Positions 34,199 to 46,632 of a DNA stretch of 64,000 bases are shown one piece after another. A model generated the notes under the pieces. That model saw nothing but the letters and a program-made list of their open reading frames with translations. It did not search any database and had not been told where the DNA came from. Position numbers and translations under genes: made by a program. Source of the DNA: Diphasiastrum complanatum (lineage: Eukaryota; Streptophyta; Lycopodiopsida; Lycopodiales; Lycopodiaceae); NCBI GenBank assembly GCA_029204225.1, contig CM055103.1, forward strand, positions 53,941,397 through 54,005,396. The letters are read 5' to 3'. Positions within the stretch are counted from its first letter, which is position 1, and every line of letters begins with the position of its first letter.

Positions 34199-35099
34199 TC
34201 ATCAGTAGGTAGCCATGCAACATTTAACAACTCATCATTGTGTGAAAGAATATCAATAAAATTGATATTAATGATAGGTGTGTCTAGATAAGGAAATTGT
34301 TCGTTATCAGCTAGAGGAGTATAGGTACAATCATCTTGATGTTGAACACAATAAGTAGCATTCACACAATCTTGAATTATACCTCGGAACGAGATCCTCA
34401 ATAATTGCCTCGATAATCGAGGCTTCTTCACCTCATTTTTGCATTGTTTATAGCATTGGTATACCAAGGGATATAACAAGGGCCCTCAGTATATCCCTCC
34501 CAAACAAGCCATCAACAACATGCCGTTTTTGAGGAATATATTGAGGGGCATCCGTTGGTATATCTCTATCAAAAGTTCATCCTAAATCGAGGGTTATTCC
34601 GAGGGTGGAAAATCAGAAAGAAAAAATTTAGGGCAAAATGGAGCCAGTTTTCTGGCTCCATTCTATCCTAAAAATGGACTCCATCGGACCCCAGGAGTTT
34701 TTTGCACCACTTCTTATGAAGTTGGTAAGCACAAATAATTTGTTCATTATTGTCAATAAAAAAAATTGCAAAATTTATTTAAGTTACATTTCAGACACTT
34801 AAAAATTGATGAAAGAAACTTAAATTCATACATAAATGTTCCAAGTATAGAGATATGTTACAAATTGGATTATTGAAATATACCTAATTATAATTAGATC
34901 CAGCTGAGTCATCCTCGTCTTGGCCATTGATATTGCAATCAGAATCGTGTGACTGCTATGCATGGGATTGAGACTATGATACGTGCATCCATGAGTATAA
35001 TATAGTTATCTGAGAAATGTGATGAGATTGAAAGTTAGACCACATGAATGTAGTGAAGTTAAAGTATATCTTGAAGCCATATATATCTCAGATCTAGAA
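34199..35099. repeat. Long inverted repeat, right arm
   Basis: Mate of 32270-33211. The spacer between arms is 987 bp and consists of gypsy sequence. The outer end (tatatatctcagatctaga) lies 30-50 bp from the first recognisable CACTA exon sequence. Confidence 0.85.
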
Positions 35100-35119
35100 T
35101 ACAAAATTAATGCAATCTA

Positions 35120-36766
35120 AAAAACACGCAATTTTCAAAGATTGTCAGCTCCTCCCAAGCCTTGTCAAAGAATATATAGTGCACTTGACGGCACAATTTC
35201 TTATCTGCTAAATTGTATTTCTCATATGGTTAAAGGATGTCATAAGTGTCCAAACATCGAAGTATTTGGCATCCAAGACTTATTCTTGGAATCCATGTTG
35301 TGGGGAACACCGCTACAGGCAAGCTTTACGAGGAGCAACCATACCCGCCAAGGTGGTAAGACATTTTCCCATCATACCTAGGATACGCCACATGTTTAAG
35401 TATAATTCCATCGTGGAGCTAATGACATGGCATTCGAGCAATCGTTCATCCATCGATACTATGAGGATCCCTGCTGATTCTCCAGTATGGAAGCATGTAG
35501 ATGCTACTTGGCATGAATTTAGGGATGAGCCTCGCCATTTGCATTTGGGGTTGGCCATGGATGGTGTGAATCCATTCAGTTTGCGCTCCACATCATGGCC
35601 CACCTGGCCGGTTGTCCTTGTAAACTACAACATCCCCCCTTGGCTAAGTATAAAGAAGGGGCACCTAATGCTCACCCTTCTTATCCCTGAAAAATACAAG
35701 GTAGAAAATATGGACGTGTATATGGCTCCCTTGATAGATGAGCTAAAGATTCTATGGCAAAGAGTTCAAGTGAGCGATATATCAAGACCACTGAGACAAA
35801 GAGATTTTGTGGTAAAGGGGATCTTGATGTGGATGATGCACAACTTTCCTGGCTATGGGGAATGTGCAGGTGAGATATCCTTGTTATTGGTTTGATTCAT
35901 GGTACTATATTAAATTTTATGTGCATTCACAAATTTTCTTTCAATGCAAACATTGGACTCACAATTAAGTTGGTTGTTTTGTAACAATGTAGGGCTCCAA
36001 ACTAGTGGTTACAATGCATGCCCCGTTTGTGGCGAGTATTTGCAAGCACGTCACTCACAACATTTGAGAAAGATGGTTTACGAGGGCCACACTCAGTACC
36101 TTCCACCCGATCACCCTATGCATGATGGGCTTGATGGCCAACATCCTCATTCCATGAAGGTACAATACATATTTGGGCCAATTAATGGTACATGTCACTT
36201 ATTTATTTTATGATTACTCTCTTTATGCGTGATGGGCTTGATGGGCAACATTCTCATTCCATGAAGGTACAATACATATTTGGGCCAAATAATGGTACAT
36301 GTCATTTATTTATTTTATGATTACTCTCTTTATGTTTCTTCTAATGATATCCAATCTACTTTAAATGTGTGTACTTGTCTGTTGATATTGTAGACAAGTG
36401 ATTAGCTTCGGAGTTGGAGATCCAGTCAAGATCTAGAGCGACTCTCTCCGGGCATGAAGACGTTATCAATATTTCATGAACTCTCATATTGGGGAGAATT
36501 GTTGATAAACCATCTTTTGGACCCAATGCACATATTCAAGAATGTCGGGAGCACAATTTGGGAGCACTTGACCAGGTCGAAAGATAAAAAAGACGCACGA
36601 GATGACCTAAAAGAAGTGGGAAAGATGGTCGACTTATGCCACAAATGGTGGGGACTTCGATTGTCCTACCAAAGGCCCCATGGATCTTATAGAGAAGAGA
36701 AGAGACGATTGTAAAGAGGGCAATAGCATCTTTTCAAACTTCGACGGGACACATGCGATGCCTAAA
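35120..36766 (+). pseudogene. CACTA (En/Spm) TNP2-like transposase, N-terminal and core part
   Basis: Exon 1 (to 35870) reads SWNPCCGEHRYRQALRG, KVVRHFPIIPRIRHMFK, PADSPVWKHVDATWHEF, LHLGLAMDGVNPFSLRSTSW, VNYNIPPWLSIKKG and NMDVYMAPLIDELKILW, ending CAG before GTGAGA. Exon 2 (from about 35993) reads GYNACPVCGEYLQARHS and EGHTQYLPPDHPMHDG. A later exon reads SYWGELLINHLLDPMHIFKN. These are the Transposase_21 hallmarks of plant CACTA elements, which excise DNA with short CACTA-type ends. Frames shift before 35266 and near 36400. It is interrupted at 36770 by an LTR element. Confidence 0.85.
36121..36335 (+). repeat. 107-bp tandem duplication across an exon-intron border
   Basis: catgatgggcttgatgg at 36121 recurs at 36228 as cgtgatgggcttgatggg, and both copies run through ccatgaag/gtacaatac to ctctttatg. 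Each copy therefore contains the exon end and splice donor of the CACTA transposase exon 2. Copies differ at only a few bases. Confidence 0.85.
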
Positions 36767-36769
36767 AGG

Positions 36770-37423
36770 TGTGAAGGATTTCAGATCATTCAAGATCCAA
36801 TCCATGTCCCTGATCTTTGGTTACAATAAGGAGCAAACCAACAATCCTGCCAATGTAGAAAAAACAGCATCTACATACAAAATGAGATGAAAACTCTAAG
36901 AGATACTGATCAAACATGAACCAAAACATAAAATGTGTTTGTTGTCTGTACAATTACAGTACCCTACTATATTTCACACATGTGGAACCAAAAATAACAA
37001 AATATGAGCATTTTACACACAAGGTTGCAAGATATCACCAAGATAGTGCACCAATGAGTAGTAGAACCCAAAGATAACCATGTATAATGATGAAATGAGA
37101 GAGAGAAGAGAGAAGATGTGTCTCTCCATGAGTTACATCCTTTTATAGAGTTTTCAAACCCAATTTGGCCACTTGGCTTTCCCTCCAAAATGTAAATCCT
37201 ACTATTTTTGGGTCTAGTTTCAATGTACCCAAAGTTCAAATTTGAATCTCTCTCAAACTCGACTACCAACTTTCCCACACTTTCAAAAAGTGTTTATTGA
37301 ATGTATTTTAAACTAATATAACTTTAAAAAGGTTATCTCTAAGTCTAAAATGAGTTTTGGCCTCTTATTGACAATTAACCAAAATATGACTAAACTAGAC
37401 TAAACTAGTTGACATCTCTCACA
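36770..37423 (-). repeat. LTR (3' LTR) of a minus-strand copia-like element, family B
   Basis: On the minus strand it starts TGTGAGAGATG at 37423, preceded by the purine tract gaagagggag, and runs about 654 bp to ...CCTTCACA at 36770. It aligns with the LTR at 57544-57905. It is inserted in the CACTA gene; the 5 bp outside its 3' end are aaagg. No 5' LTR was found to the right. Confidence 0.65.
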
Positions 37424-38135
37424 CTCCCTCTTCAACTAGTTTTGGCATAGTTTTGACAATAGAACTTTGATCCAACTTTAGAATGATCTCCATCCTGATT
37501 ATAGATCTCCTTTCTAAGGTTCTAAAGTATCTTTCATAATTGATATAGAGAATAGTGTCCAAATTGGGTGCTTCACTATTTCTTACATCAATTTTACACA
37601 TCAAGATATAACTAGAACATGAAGAACCAAATAGAATGTCAATGAAATGATTCCTCCATGCTTCAAACTTTGAACTCTCTAGAAAATTACAGCAACCAAA
37701 CAATAAATGTGAGTGATGGCCATTTGCTTGCTTGTCTCCTCCAACTTTGTCCTTTCTTAATATGTGTCCCCCATAAAACTCCATGAAGCCTCCATCTCCA
37801 TCTTGCCACAAGATATCATCAAACCTTGAAAATCCATGAGTAGGTGAGTACATTAATGATGCAAATCCAGCACCACATGACTCCATAAACCAAGGTTGCA
37901 CTAGTCCATCTTCAAGATCTACTTGACACAAGAAAATGACCATAAATTCACCAAAAAATGACAATCTCCAAACATTGGCATCAAGTAGCTCAAAACTTCA
38001 GAACTTGATCATGGATGAGTGATATAATGAGCCTCCAATAGCTTCATTTCCATCAACAAAACCAGCCAAGAATTTCTAGTACAACTCCAACAATAAGATA
38101 TTGCAAGACAATGTAGCTGGTTTGTCCATATCTTG
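37424..38135 (-). pseudogene. Family B internal sequence, 3' part
   Basis: Largely open on the minus strand (37964 to 37419) but with no recognisable pol motif. 37570-37830 is repeated at 56281-56520, and 38000-38135 is repeated inversely at 1505-1640, so it belongs to a multi-copy element. Non-autonomous or heavily internally deleted. Confidence 0.45.
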
Positions 38136-39090
38136 ACAATTTGCACACATCCACATGAAATAGCTCAAACATCGCTTCAACCTCGCTGGCACGCTAACCC
38201 TGTCCTTACCACAGTTTTGCGACCCTGTCCTTACCACAGCTCCGCTCCCTCCTCGCTGGTTCTTGCTCTCTTGCTCGCTGCCTGGCCCCGCCTATTTGCG
38301 CCGGTGATTTGTCCATATCCCTGACCCGTGGCTTTGGATTTCTACCTATAACCCTGAGCATTACCTTTAATCTTAATTTGTAACAATTAGGTGAAAAATT
38401 TAGTGCTAGGGTACGTGGATTTGGCTAAACGGTTCAGGTTATTATCAATTGCGATTTTTCTGTTATCTCGATTGGGATTCTTTTGCTAGCACATGGTGAA
38501 TTGCAGAGGTTTGGAATTTGTTTGGTAACTGAACACTTGACATTTACAAAGCCAGTCCAACTGTATTAGTGGAAACACTAAACCTATATGTCATTTGCTA
38601 ACTATCTCACCAATTAAAATTTAAGGCTTTGTTTATAAGTATACACGTTAGAACAAAATGATTGTTGCTTCTTGTTTTATCTACACTGCTTTCTAATTGT
38701 TGATGAACTTTGTAAATACTTGCTTCGGCTATTAAGATCTTCTAATAAACGAGGTCAAAGCCTGCTGATTGAAGGAAATCCTAATAGCCCATTTAGCTTT
38801 CCGAAAGTCATGGCTTTCTATAGCGGGATGGTTCTTGACCATTTCAGAGCTCCATAGGCTATCTAAAAATTACCTATGGATTGTAAGAAATTTGCCTTAT
38901 CGATTGCCATTGAAAGTGTCGATGATCATGACAGGCCTTATTTTCGACTCCACACCCAATGGAGCTTGAGCTGCAATTGTGGTATAGAACAACTTCCGTT
39001 AACATTTCCCTAGATTGGCAGTCTATGGGGGTCGTTTTATAATCCTTCATTGTATCTCAATGATCATGACCAAATTGTTTTTTGTGCATG
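38136..39090. other. Unassigned stretch inside the CACTA gene
   Basis: 38150-38310 is unusually GC-rich for the window and has ccctgtccttaccacag twice (about 38199 and 38222). 38320-39090 has no supported gene and probably includes CACTA intron sequence; a GCATGCAG acceptor sits near 39092. Confidence 0.4.
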
Positions 39091-39092
39091 CA

Positions 39093-41270
39093 GTTTGTGC
39101 TTCCCTTGGTGTTAAGAGGGTTCTTGACAGAAGAGTTAAGGAGTGCAATCTACAAAATCAGTGGTTTGGTGATGTATGGTGAATGCGCTTGCGATTCATA
39201 TCATTTTTTCTTGGGGTGATTGAAGATGATGATCTTACTAACACGTATGTCATTGTTATTTCTTGTTCTTATGAAGATACATTTCATCCAAAAAGATACA
39301 ACTGGCATCCATTGAGGCGGCAAGACAAAGCTCCATCAAGGCAGCATGTTTGATCGAGAAGCACTTTCCCACATCCATTCTCACCATTTCAATACATCTC
39401 ATTGTGCATTTGGTAGATGAGGTGGACACTGTAGGTACATCATATACTTGCGTCAATTGCCTATTCTTAGTCCATCCTAGACTATTGTTATTGTGGTAAT
39501 TCCCATGTTCCCTCACTAACATTGATTCATCTTTTTTAATTCAAACACGGTCCATAGCCATTGGATGTTTTTCTTGGAATGATTCATGAAAACATTGAAG
39601 GGCTTCGCAAGACAAAGAGCAAGGCCTGAGGGTAGCATGGTGGAAGGATGGCTAGTGCAAGAGTCCATGGTTTACATCATAGAGTTCCTTGCTCATAGCG
39701 ATCCTTCTATTCCTCGTCTTTGGGATAAGAAGGACAATGAGCGTGTTGTTGGGGAGGTTCCTCAAGGAAAAAGAGTGATGAGAATGAGTGAGTCCTTCAA
39801 GGAAGGTAAATAAGTTTTGCATTCTCAATAGCAAGGAAATACAAAAGTGGATCTCGCTATACGAAGATGCCAAGGCTCGTAGACAAACCGCTCGAGCCAC
39901 TTCAGAAGAGGGCAAAGAAGACAACCCTACCCACCTGACCTCGCCCTTCTACCCAAGGACATGACGCTTGATTAGTTACGTGATGCACTTAGAGAAGCTT
40001 CAGCAAACAACCAGGAAGTAACAGAGAGAGAGAGGAAATATGCAAGGGTGTGCAATTTACATGTAAGCTATGATGATCAACCTTCACATGTTTATTAATA
40101 CGTGCAATTTTGTACATGTTTGTTGTATCTCTAACACATTTAGTTCCATTTCGTTCAGTACAAAAAATACAATGCACTATGGATGCATGGACGACACATT
40201 CGTATGGAGCACATTGACAAAAATAGAAACACGTACAATTGTGGAGTCATGGCAAATTTTACCCAAGAGAGTCGAGCAAGCACGATTGACACCAATTTAC
40301 TCTCTTCTCAACTTGATTGTTGTGGGACAATCAATGACATCCTCGAAGTTGGATTTAGACAATTCAGCTTTTTCATATTTGATGTCAAATGGTTCAAAGT
40401 TATTTGCAATGGTCCCAATGCAACTATCAGGAAAGATGAGAGTGGTTATTTTGCCATTGACTCCACCAAGCTTTGGATGGATCAAAGTGACACATTTGTT
40501 TTTTCCAACAATGTGAGCAGGTAGATTTGTTTAATGTCTTCAAGATGTCTATGCTCCTTTGTTGTCAATCAATTGATTTTTAGTGTACTACAAAAAATGT
40601 ATATTGTGTATAGTAATACACAAGCAACTGTAGCATAGCTATGGATACTAACTACGAGTCAACGTTTATGGTAACATCGATAAATTACAAGTGGTCCTTC
40701 ACCTCGATCATTCATATCCCAGATGGTGGTACGTGATTCAAGTCACTCCTCGAAGTAAAAGAATTTTTGAAGATAGAGATGTCCTGGAGGACATGGCACT
40801 GCCAGCTTATGCACCTCATGAACAAGATCATGATGACGGATTCAATGTCACAATTTCGGAGGATGATCATGTGAAACCTTCACAAGCTAATGATGGCGTT
40901 GAGCATGATGCATCATCATCGGATGGTTCGATGACACACAACACACTTCCCTTTTCTTCTCCTCCTCTTCTCCTCCTTCCTTATGCTGGCTCACCCTCAG
41001 ATGCGCCCATCTACGGCTCTTGGATCAGCACAATTACATGGACTGGTATGCCTTTGTATCTAATGCTTTTCATTTCTGATAGCATAAACAAGAATTGCTT
41101 TACTTGCTTTGCTGAGTAAATAAACTATGGCATAAGGAGGGCGTTGGATCGCAATCCAGTACCCTCTGAGAAATCTATGTACGCTATGCATGCTTACCAC
41201 TTTGTTCAGAGGTAGGTGTATGCTAAAAAACGTGATGGAATACCCTCTTGGCAAAGCCTTGAGGATGTTG
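39093..41270 (+). pseudogene. CACTA transposase, C-terminal part (DUF4218, DUF4216-like)
   Basis: Pieces in order: LPLVLRGFLTEELRSAIYKI (39097), EKHFPTSILTISIHLIVHLV-DEVD (39354), FARQRARPEGSMVEGWLVQE (39603) with the family signature KG..R.RARPEGS..EG, then the DUF4216-like CGTINDILEVGFRQFSFFIF and VKWFKVICNG (about 40320-40400), and WWYVIQVTPRSKRIFE (40723). It is the second half of the same gene as 35120-36766. Introns and frameshifts separate the pieces. The CACTA terminal repeats were not found. Confidence 0.8.
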
Positions 41271-43190
41271 CCATCCTTTTACACAAGATATGTGGCAAAT
41301 GAACGCTAAAATTACACACTAATAGTGTGCTGGCAACGCACTACTACTACATGCAATCTCATAGTTTCTATGTGGCTTGAGTGGTGTGCTTTATGTAGCA
41401 AATATGTAATTAAATTGCATGCTGAGAGGGCACTGACAGCTTGCTATTGCTCTATGCAACCTACTGCATATGTAGCTTGCTTAGTATGCGTTTGGGATAA
41501 TGAGCAAACTCGCTGAAGCAACGATTGCCTTACTATCATTACATGTGAATGATTGAACCTCTGTTTATGTAGCTATGAGGCCACTCCATCGCTGATAGGA
41601 CAAGCGATGGCCACAATATTGTTTATACACATGCCTGCCTTTTCAATGATTGAATGGATGCATGGTTTATTGCCAGCGAGCTACCATATTTTGTATGGTT
41701 CTATGATTACCACATGAGGTGTGATTTATGCTAAATGATATGCAATAGTAAGCAAATGCTATATGTCTCTTGCTTTACATAGATTTTCCTACCACGTGGT
41801 TTGCATCACAGTTCCATTATTGGATTCGGAGTCTGCTATCATACATGTATGCTTTCTAAAAATCATCTTCGCGTAGTTCATGTATGGGTCACCCTTTACT
41901 TAAACATAAGCAGAGTATTCGTTTCATAATATAAACATTGTGCGATTAGCAAAGCTTTTTATGCTATTACTGGTGTGGTAAAAACTAGACTCGAAAAACT
42001 TCTATTACCAGTCTTCGAAGGAAGTTTCGTTCGTAAGAAAATATGGTATCTTCACAAGATTCTCATGCAACATCTATTTAGGTTAGTATTGTAGTGTTTC
42101 ACTTCATGTATCGGTCGACAAAAAGTGTACATAATAGGAAATGATCATGCTTACGAATGGTTATAGGAAATGGTGGCAGCTTACATTTATAACAAAAACA
42201 ACCCAAACTATCATAGTTATGCCTCTCATTTAGCAATGATAAGCATCCATATATAAACTTGAGTTACATAGATGATGACTTTGTCGTTTTCCTTACAAGT
42301 AAGTTAGTTCTAATACGATAATACAAGTATTGATAACCTACGTGCCCTTAAGGTACATGGATTTGTACAAGGGATTGCCACATTTGTAGGGATTGTTATG
42401 GCACGGATTTGCCCTAATCCTATTACAAATGTTAGGGTAAAGTACTTGGCCAAAACACGTATTTGTAATAATATAATGGACATGATCAAAATTTTAAAAT
42501 ATCACTAAATTGAGCGATATCGGGTGTACTCTTGGAAAGCATGGATATGCTCAAGAGTTTCGAAAATGGTACTATGCCTATTATAGGTTCAAATATTGGT
42601 ATGGCATGGATTTGCCCCATATCTGAGTGTCGTTCCATGCTATCTCTCATTTGCAAATTGCAACATATGTAATGCAGCTGGTTTTCAATACATAGGTGTT
42701 TACTATATAAATTGATATGGACTAGTACCATAAGACTTATCAAAATGGCAGAATGCCTTGATACGGTGATAATATGGGAAAGCCTATCGCTAATAATTAT
42801 ATATTACATAGGGAAGATTGGACTACATTGTATTATCAGATATTTGAAGTTGTTAAGCTGCTAAACTTATTTTGGACATGGATAACAACTGACATTCAGC
42901 GTTGACACCTGCCTTCCTCACTGTGCTAACTTGTGCGGTTTTGTGTGGTGGGATGGTGGCAGGTACCAGCTGGATGTCTTGAAATTTGTTTCGCTATACG
43001 ATGCCTTCTTTCTTTGAAGTATTGTATGTTTTAAGCTATGTTTTACCTTGTTGGATTATGAATAAAGGTTTTAAAAGGTTTGGTCTTGCTTTGACAAGAG
43101 GGGAGCTACGTTTCGTTAATCTCTCTCTCTATCCATTTTCCATCCACGTGCTCCCAACAGCATTCGAGACATTGAAATAGTGGCTATTAG
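41271..43190. other. No gene seen
   Basis: Almost 2 kb of AT-rich sequence right of the CACTA gene without a supported coding frame. ggcacggatttgccc/ggcatggatttgcccc at about 42402 and 42602 is a short direct repeat. It may hold the CACTA 3' region. Confidence 0.4.
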
Positions 43191-43198
43191 GGTACTAA

Positions 43199-45148
43199 AG
43201 GGTCAGAAAGGATGTCAAGGACAAGCTCTCTCTCACTCATAATGATGGCAAAGCTCTCTTTGCCAAGGATAAGCACAAAGGGAGGAGCAAGAACCAACAT
43301 CAACAATCCTCAAGCAAGGACAAAGTCAAATCCAAAGACAAAGATGAGGAGGAAGATGATTCCTCCAATGGTTCATCATCCAAGCTCGAGAAGAAGAAGA
43401 TCAAGTGCTTTTATTGTGGCAAGAAAATCCATTATGCCACCAGTTGCTTCAAGAAGAAGAATCATCTCAAGCAAGCCAACATTACCAATGAGAAGGAAGA
43501 CACTATTGCAAGTGATGGAGAGGGATCTCTTGTGGTCTCTAGTTTGTCATCTACTCCTTTCAAGAAGGACGACCTATGGTATATTGATAGTGGAGCCTCT
43601 TCACATATGTGTAGCTCCAAGGACTCTTTCTCTTCTATTGCACCTTATGATGGAGTCAATAAATCAATATACACAGCAAATGATTTTGAATGTCCTATTG
43701 AAGGCATAGGGATCATTCCCTTGAAGCTTGCATCCTCTAAAGTTCTTTCTCTCTCTAAAGTTCTTTATGTACCTAAGCTTATTAAGAATCGTATTAGTGT
43801 TGGCCAATTGCTTGATAATGGCCTTGATGTCAAATTCAATGTTGATACTTGCACTATCAAGAAGAATGATGAGATACTTGCATTAGGATCTAGATTTGGA
43901 GGCATCTATAAACTAGATCCAAATGAGTATGTGAATGCTTGTAATGTTGCTCTTGTGAACAAGCTCTCTATGGAGGAATTATGGCATAGGAGGTTGGGAC
44001 ATCCCAACTACAAATCCATGCTCTCTATGATCAAAGAAGCCAAAGCTATTGGCTTGCCAAAGTCATTCTCGAATAAGATCAAGCCTTGTGAGGCTTGTGC
44101 TATTGCTAAATCTCACAAAAAGCCATTTACAAGATCTTCTATCAAAAGCAAGCATCCTTTGGAGCTAATCCACCTGGATGTGCATTTCTCATCAACTATA
44201 AGCAAGGGAGGAGCCACTTGTTTTGTTACTTTCATTGATGATTTCACAAGATTCACTTGGATATATCTTCTTGCTTCTAAATCTATGGTGTCTGATCATT
44301 TCCTTATTTTCAAAGTTTATGTAGAGAAGCAATTCTCATTCAAGATGAAAGCTCTTAGAAGTGATGGAGGTGGTGAATATATCTCCAATAAATTTCAAGA
44401 TTTTTGTGAGCTTGAAGGCATCAAAAGAGAGTTCTCTTGTGCCTACTCTCCATCTCAAAATGGAGTGGCCGAGAGAAAGAATAGATCTCTATGTGAATGT
44501 GCAAGAACTATGAGAATTGAGGCATCTTTGCCCAAAGATTTTTGGGGAGAAGCCATTAATTGTGCAAATTATCTTTGCAATAGGCTCCCACATATAGCTC
44601 TTGGAGGAAAGTCACCATATGAAATCTTATATTTGAAGAAGCCTAAGGTTGATCACCTTAGAGTTTTTGGATGCATATGCTTTGTCCATATTCCCTTGGA
44701 AACAAGGAAGAAGGAAGATCCTAGTGCATGCAAAGGGATCATGGTTGGATACTCATCCACCAAGAAGGCCTATAGAGTCTTTATACTCTCTACTTCTCAA
44801 GTTATTGAAAGTAGAGATGTTGTCTTTCATGAAGATCAACACTCATCTTTTGAAGAGGCCAAGATAAAGAAATCTATGGATGCATCACCAATTATTGATT
44901 TTGAAGACAATCATGATGTGATGGGGTCGAGATTTAAAGAAGACTCTCCTCGGATTTTCTCACCAAGAAGATCCAGGAGAGATAGATCCGAGCCTAAGAG
45001 GCTCTCATATGTTGACAAAGGCAAAAAAGTGGATCTTGATTCCACTAATTATGTTTTTTATGTCTCTCATGAAGAGCCAAAGAATGTACAAGAGGCACTC
45101 AATACCAAGGAGTGGTATGATGCCATGAAGCAAGATATGATGCATTGA
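43199..45148 (+). pseudogene. Copia gag end, protease and integrase, family A
   Basis: The open frame starts after a stop at 43196 with a Lys-rich gag tail, then a CCHC knuckle CFYCGKKIHYATSC, protease WYIDSGASSHMCS with the catalytic DSG, pre-integrase LWHRRLGHPN...CEACAIAKSH, and integrase LIHLDV, ALRSDGGGEYI and YSPSQNGVAERKNRSL with the DDE residues. It ends FWGEAINCANYLCNRLPH and the RT linker. The N-terminal gag (UBN2) and the 5' LTR are missing from this strand. A frameshift at about 45145 separates it from RT. Confidence 0.9.
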
Positions 45149-46614
45149 TCACCAACAATACTTGGGAGCTTGTGGATCCTCCATCCAACAAGCATGTGAT
45201 TGGTTGCAAGTGGGTATTTCGGATCAAGTTCAATCATGATGGCACCATCAATAAGCATAAAGCAAGATTATGTGCCAAAGGATTTGCTCAAATCCATGGC
45301 CTTGATTATGAGGAGACCTTTGCGCCCGTTGCAAAGATGGCGACAGTAAGAATTCTAATATCTCTTGCTTGTTTCTTCAAGTGAAAGGTGTTCCAATTAG
45401 ATGTATCCAATGCTTTTCTAAATGGTTATCTTGAGGAGGAGATCTATATGGAACAACCTCAAGGATTCATCAAGGATGAGTCCAAAGTGTGCTTGCTCTT
45501 CAAAAGTCTCTATGGACTCAAGCAAGCACCAAGATCATGGTATTCAAGACTTAATTATTTTTTTATATCACTAGGATTTACTCTTAGTGACTATGATCCT
45601 TCCATGTATCTAAAGTTTGTTGATAGCAATATTGTCATTCTTCTAATTTATGCTGATGGCATTATTCTTTGTGGAAGTTGTATCAAGCTAGTTGATGAAA
45701 CTAAGCTAGCACTTGGATGTGAGTTTAAAATGCAAGATCTAGGAGAGATACATTACATCCTAGGCCTAGAAATTGATTTTTATGAAAATCATGTCTTTAT
45801 ATGCCAATCTAGATATGCTCACTCTATGTTGAAAAAATTCCATATGGAAAATTCTAAGAGCATAGATACACCAATGGAGCAAATTGTAAAAGATCCTAAT
45901 AAAGGTGATGAAAGATCCTTTGAGGACATCACACTTTTTAGGAATCATGTAGGTTCCTTGATTTGGCTTACCATTACTAGGCCCAATCTAAGTTTTTGTG
46001 TGCACAAATTGAGTCAATTTAAGCAAGATTCTAATATCCATCATTGGAAGATGGCCAAGAGGATTCTAAGATATGTATTTTCATCTTGTGATTATGGTCT
46101 ACTCTATAAAAGTGAAGATCTATCCATTGTTGGCTACTCGGATTCAGACTTTGCAAGTGACAAGATGGATCGAAAGTCTATTAGTGCATACACTATCTTT
46201 CTTGGAGGCAATCTAATATCTTGGCTTTCCAAAAAGCAAAGTACTATATCTCTCTCTTCATGTGAGGCCGAATACAAAGCACTCACTGCAACTACCAAAG
46301 AGGTGCTTTGGATCAAGAGGTTACTAATGGAGCTAAAGTGCATCAAGGAAGACGATCTACCAATGATCAAGTGTGATAACATCTCGGCCCAAGCTCTTGT
46401 CAATAATCCCATATTTCATGCAAGAAGCAAGCACATAGAAGTGGCACACCATTTTGTGAGAGAAAAGCTTATTGGAGGAGAAATCTATTTGGAGCATGTC
46501 AACTCATCCTCTTGTATTGCCGATCTACTCACCAAGACTTTGAGCAAAAGTGCTTTCATCAAGCATAGATCTAATCTTGGAGTTATATCAAGATCAATGT
46601 TCAAATCTTCATAG
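45145..46614 (+). pseudogene. Copia reverse transcriptase and RNase H, family A
   Basis: RT reads NNTWELVDPPSNKHVIGCKW, KARLCAKGFAQIHGLDYEET, an in-frame TGA at 45382-45384 (probably from TGG), then VFQLDVSNAFLNGYLEEEIY. The YVDD box is YADG (45649-45660): the second catalytic Asp is Gly, so RT would be inactive. RNase H is well kept: VGYSDSDFASDKMDRKSISA, LSSCEAEYKALTATTKEVLW and HARSKHIEVAHHFVREK. It ends at 46614, 18 bp before the 3' LTR. Confidence 0.9.
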
Positions 46615-46620
46615 ATAATT

Positions 46621-46632
46621 TTTTAAAAGGAG
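46621..46632 (+). promoter_or_regulatory. Polypurine tract
   Basis: aaaaggag directly before the LTR start TGTGAATAATTG; the primer for plus-strand DNA synthesis in LTR elements. Confidence 0.65.

Noticed and set aside
37419-37964. 181-codon minus-strand open frame in the family B element
   Set aside because: Long but without any recognisable domain and partly repeated elsewhere with stops; kept only as element interior.
39256-39522. 88-codon minus-strand open frame
   Set aside because: The plus strand there encodes a clear CACTA transposase block (EKHFPTS...HLIVHLV).
42505-42530. gagcgatatcggg word like those near the Y/X promoter
   Set aside because: Single occurrence in an unrelated AT-rich stretch without neighbours of the element; probably chance.
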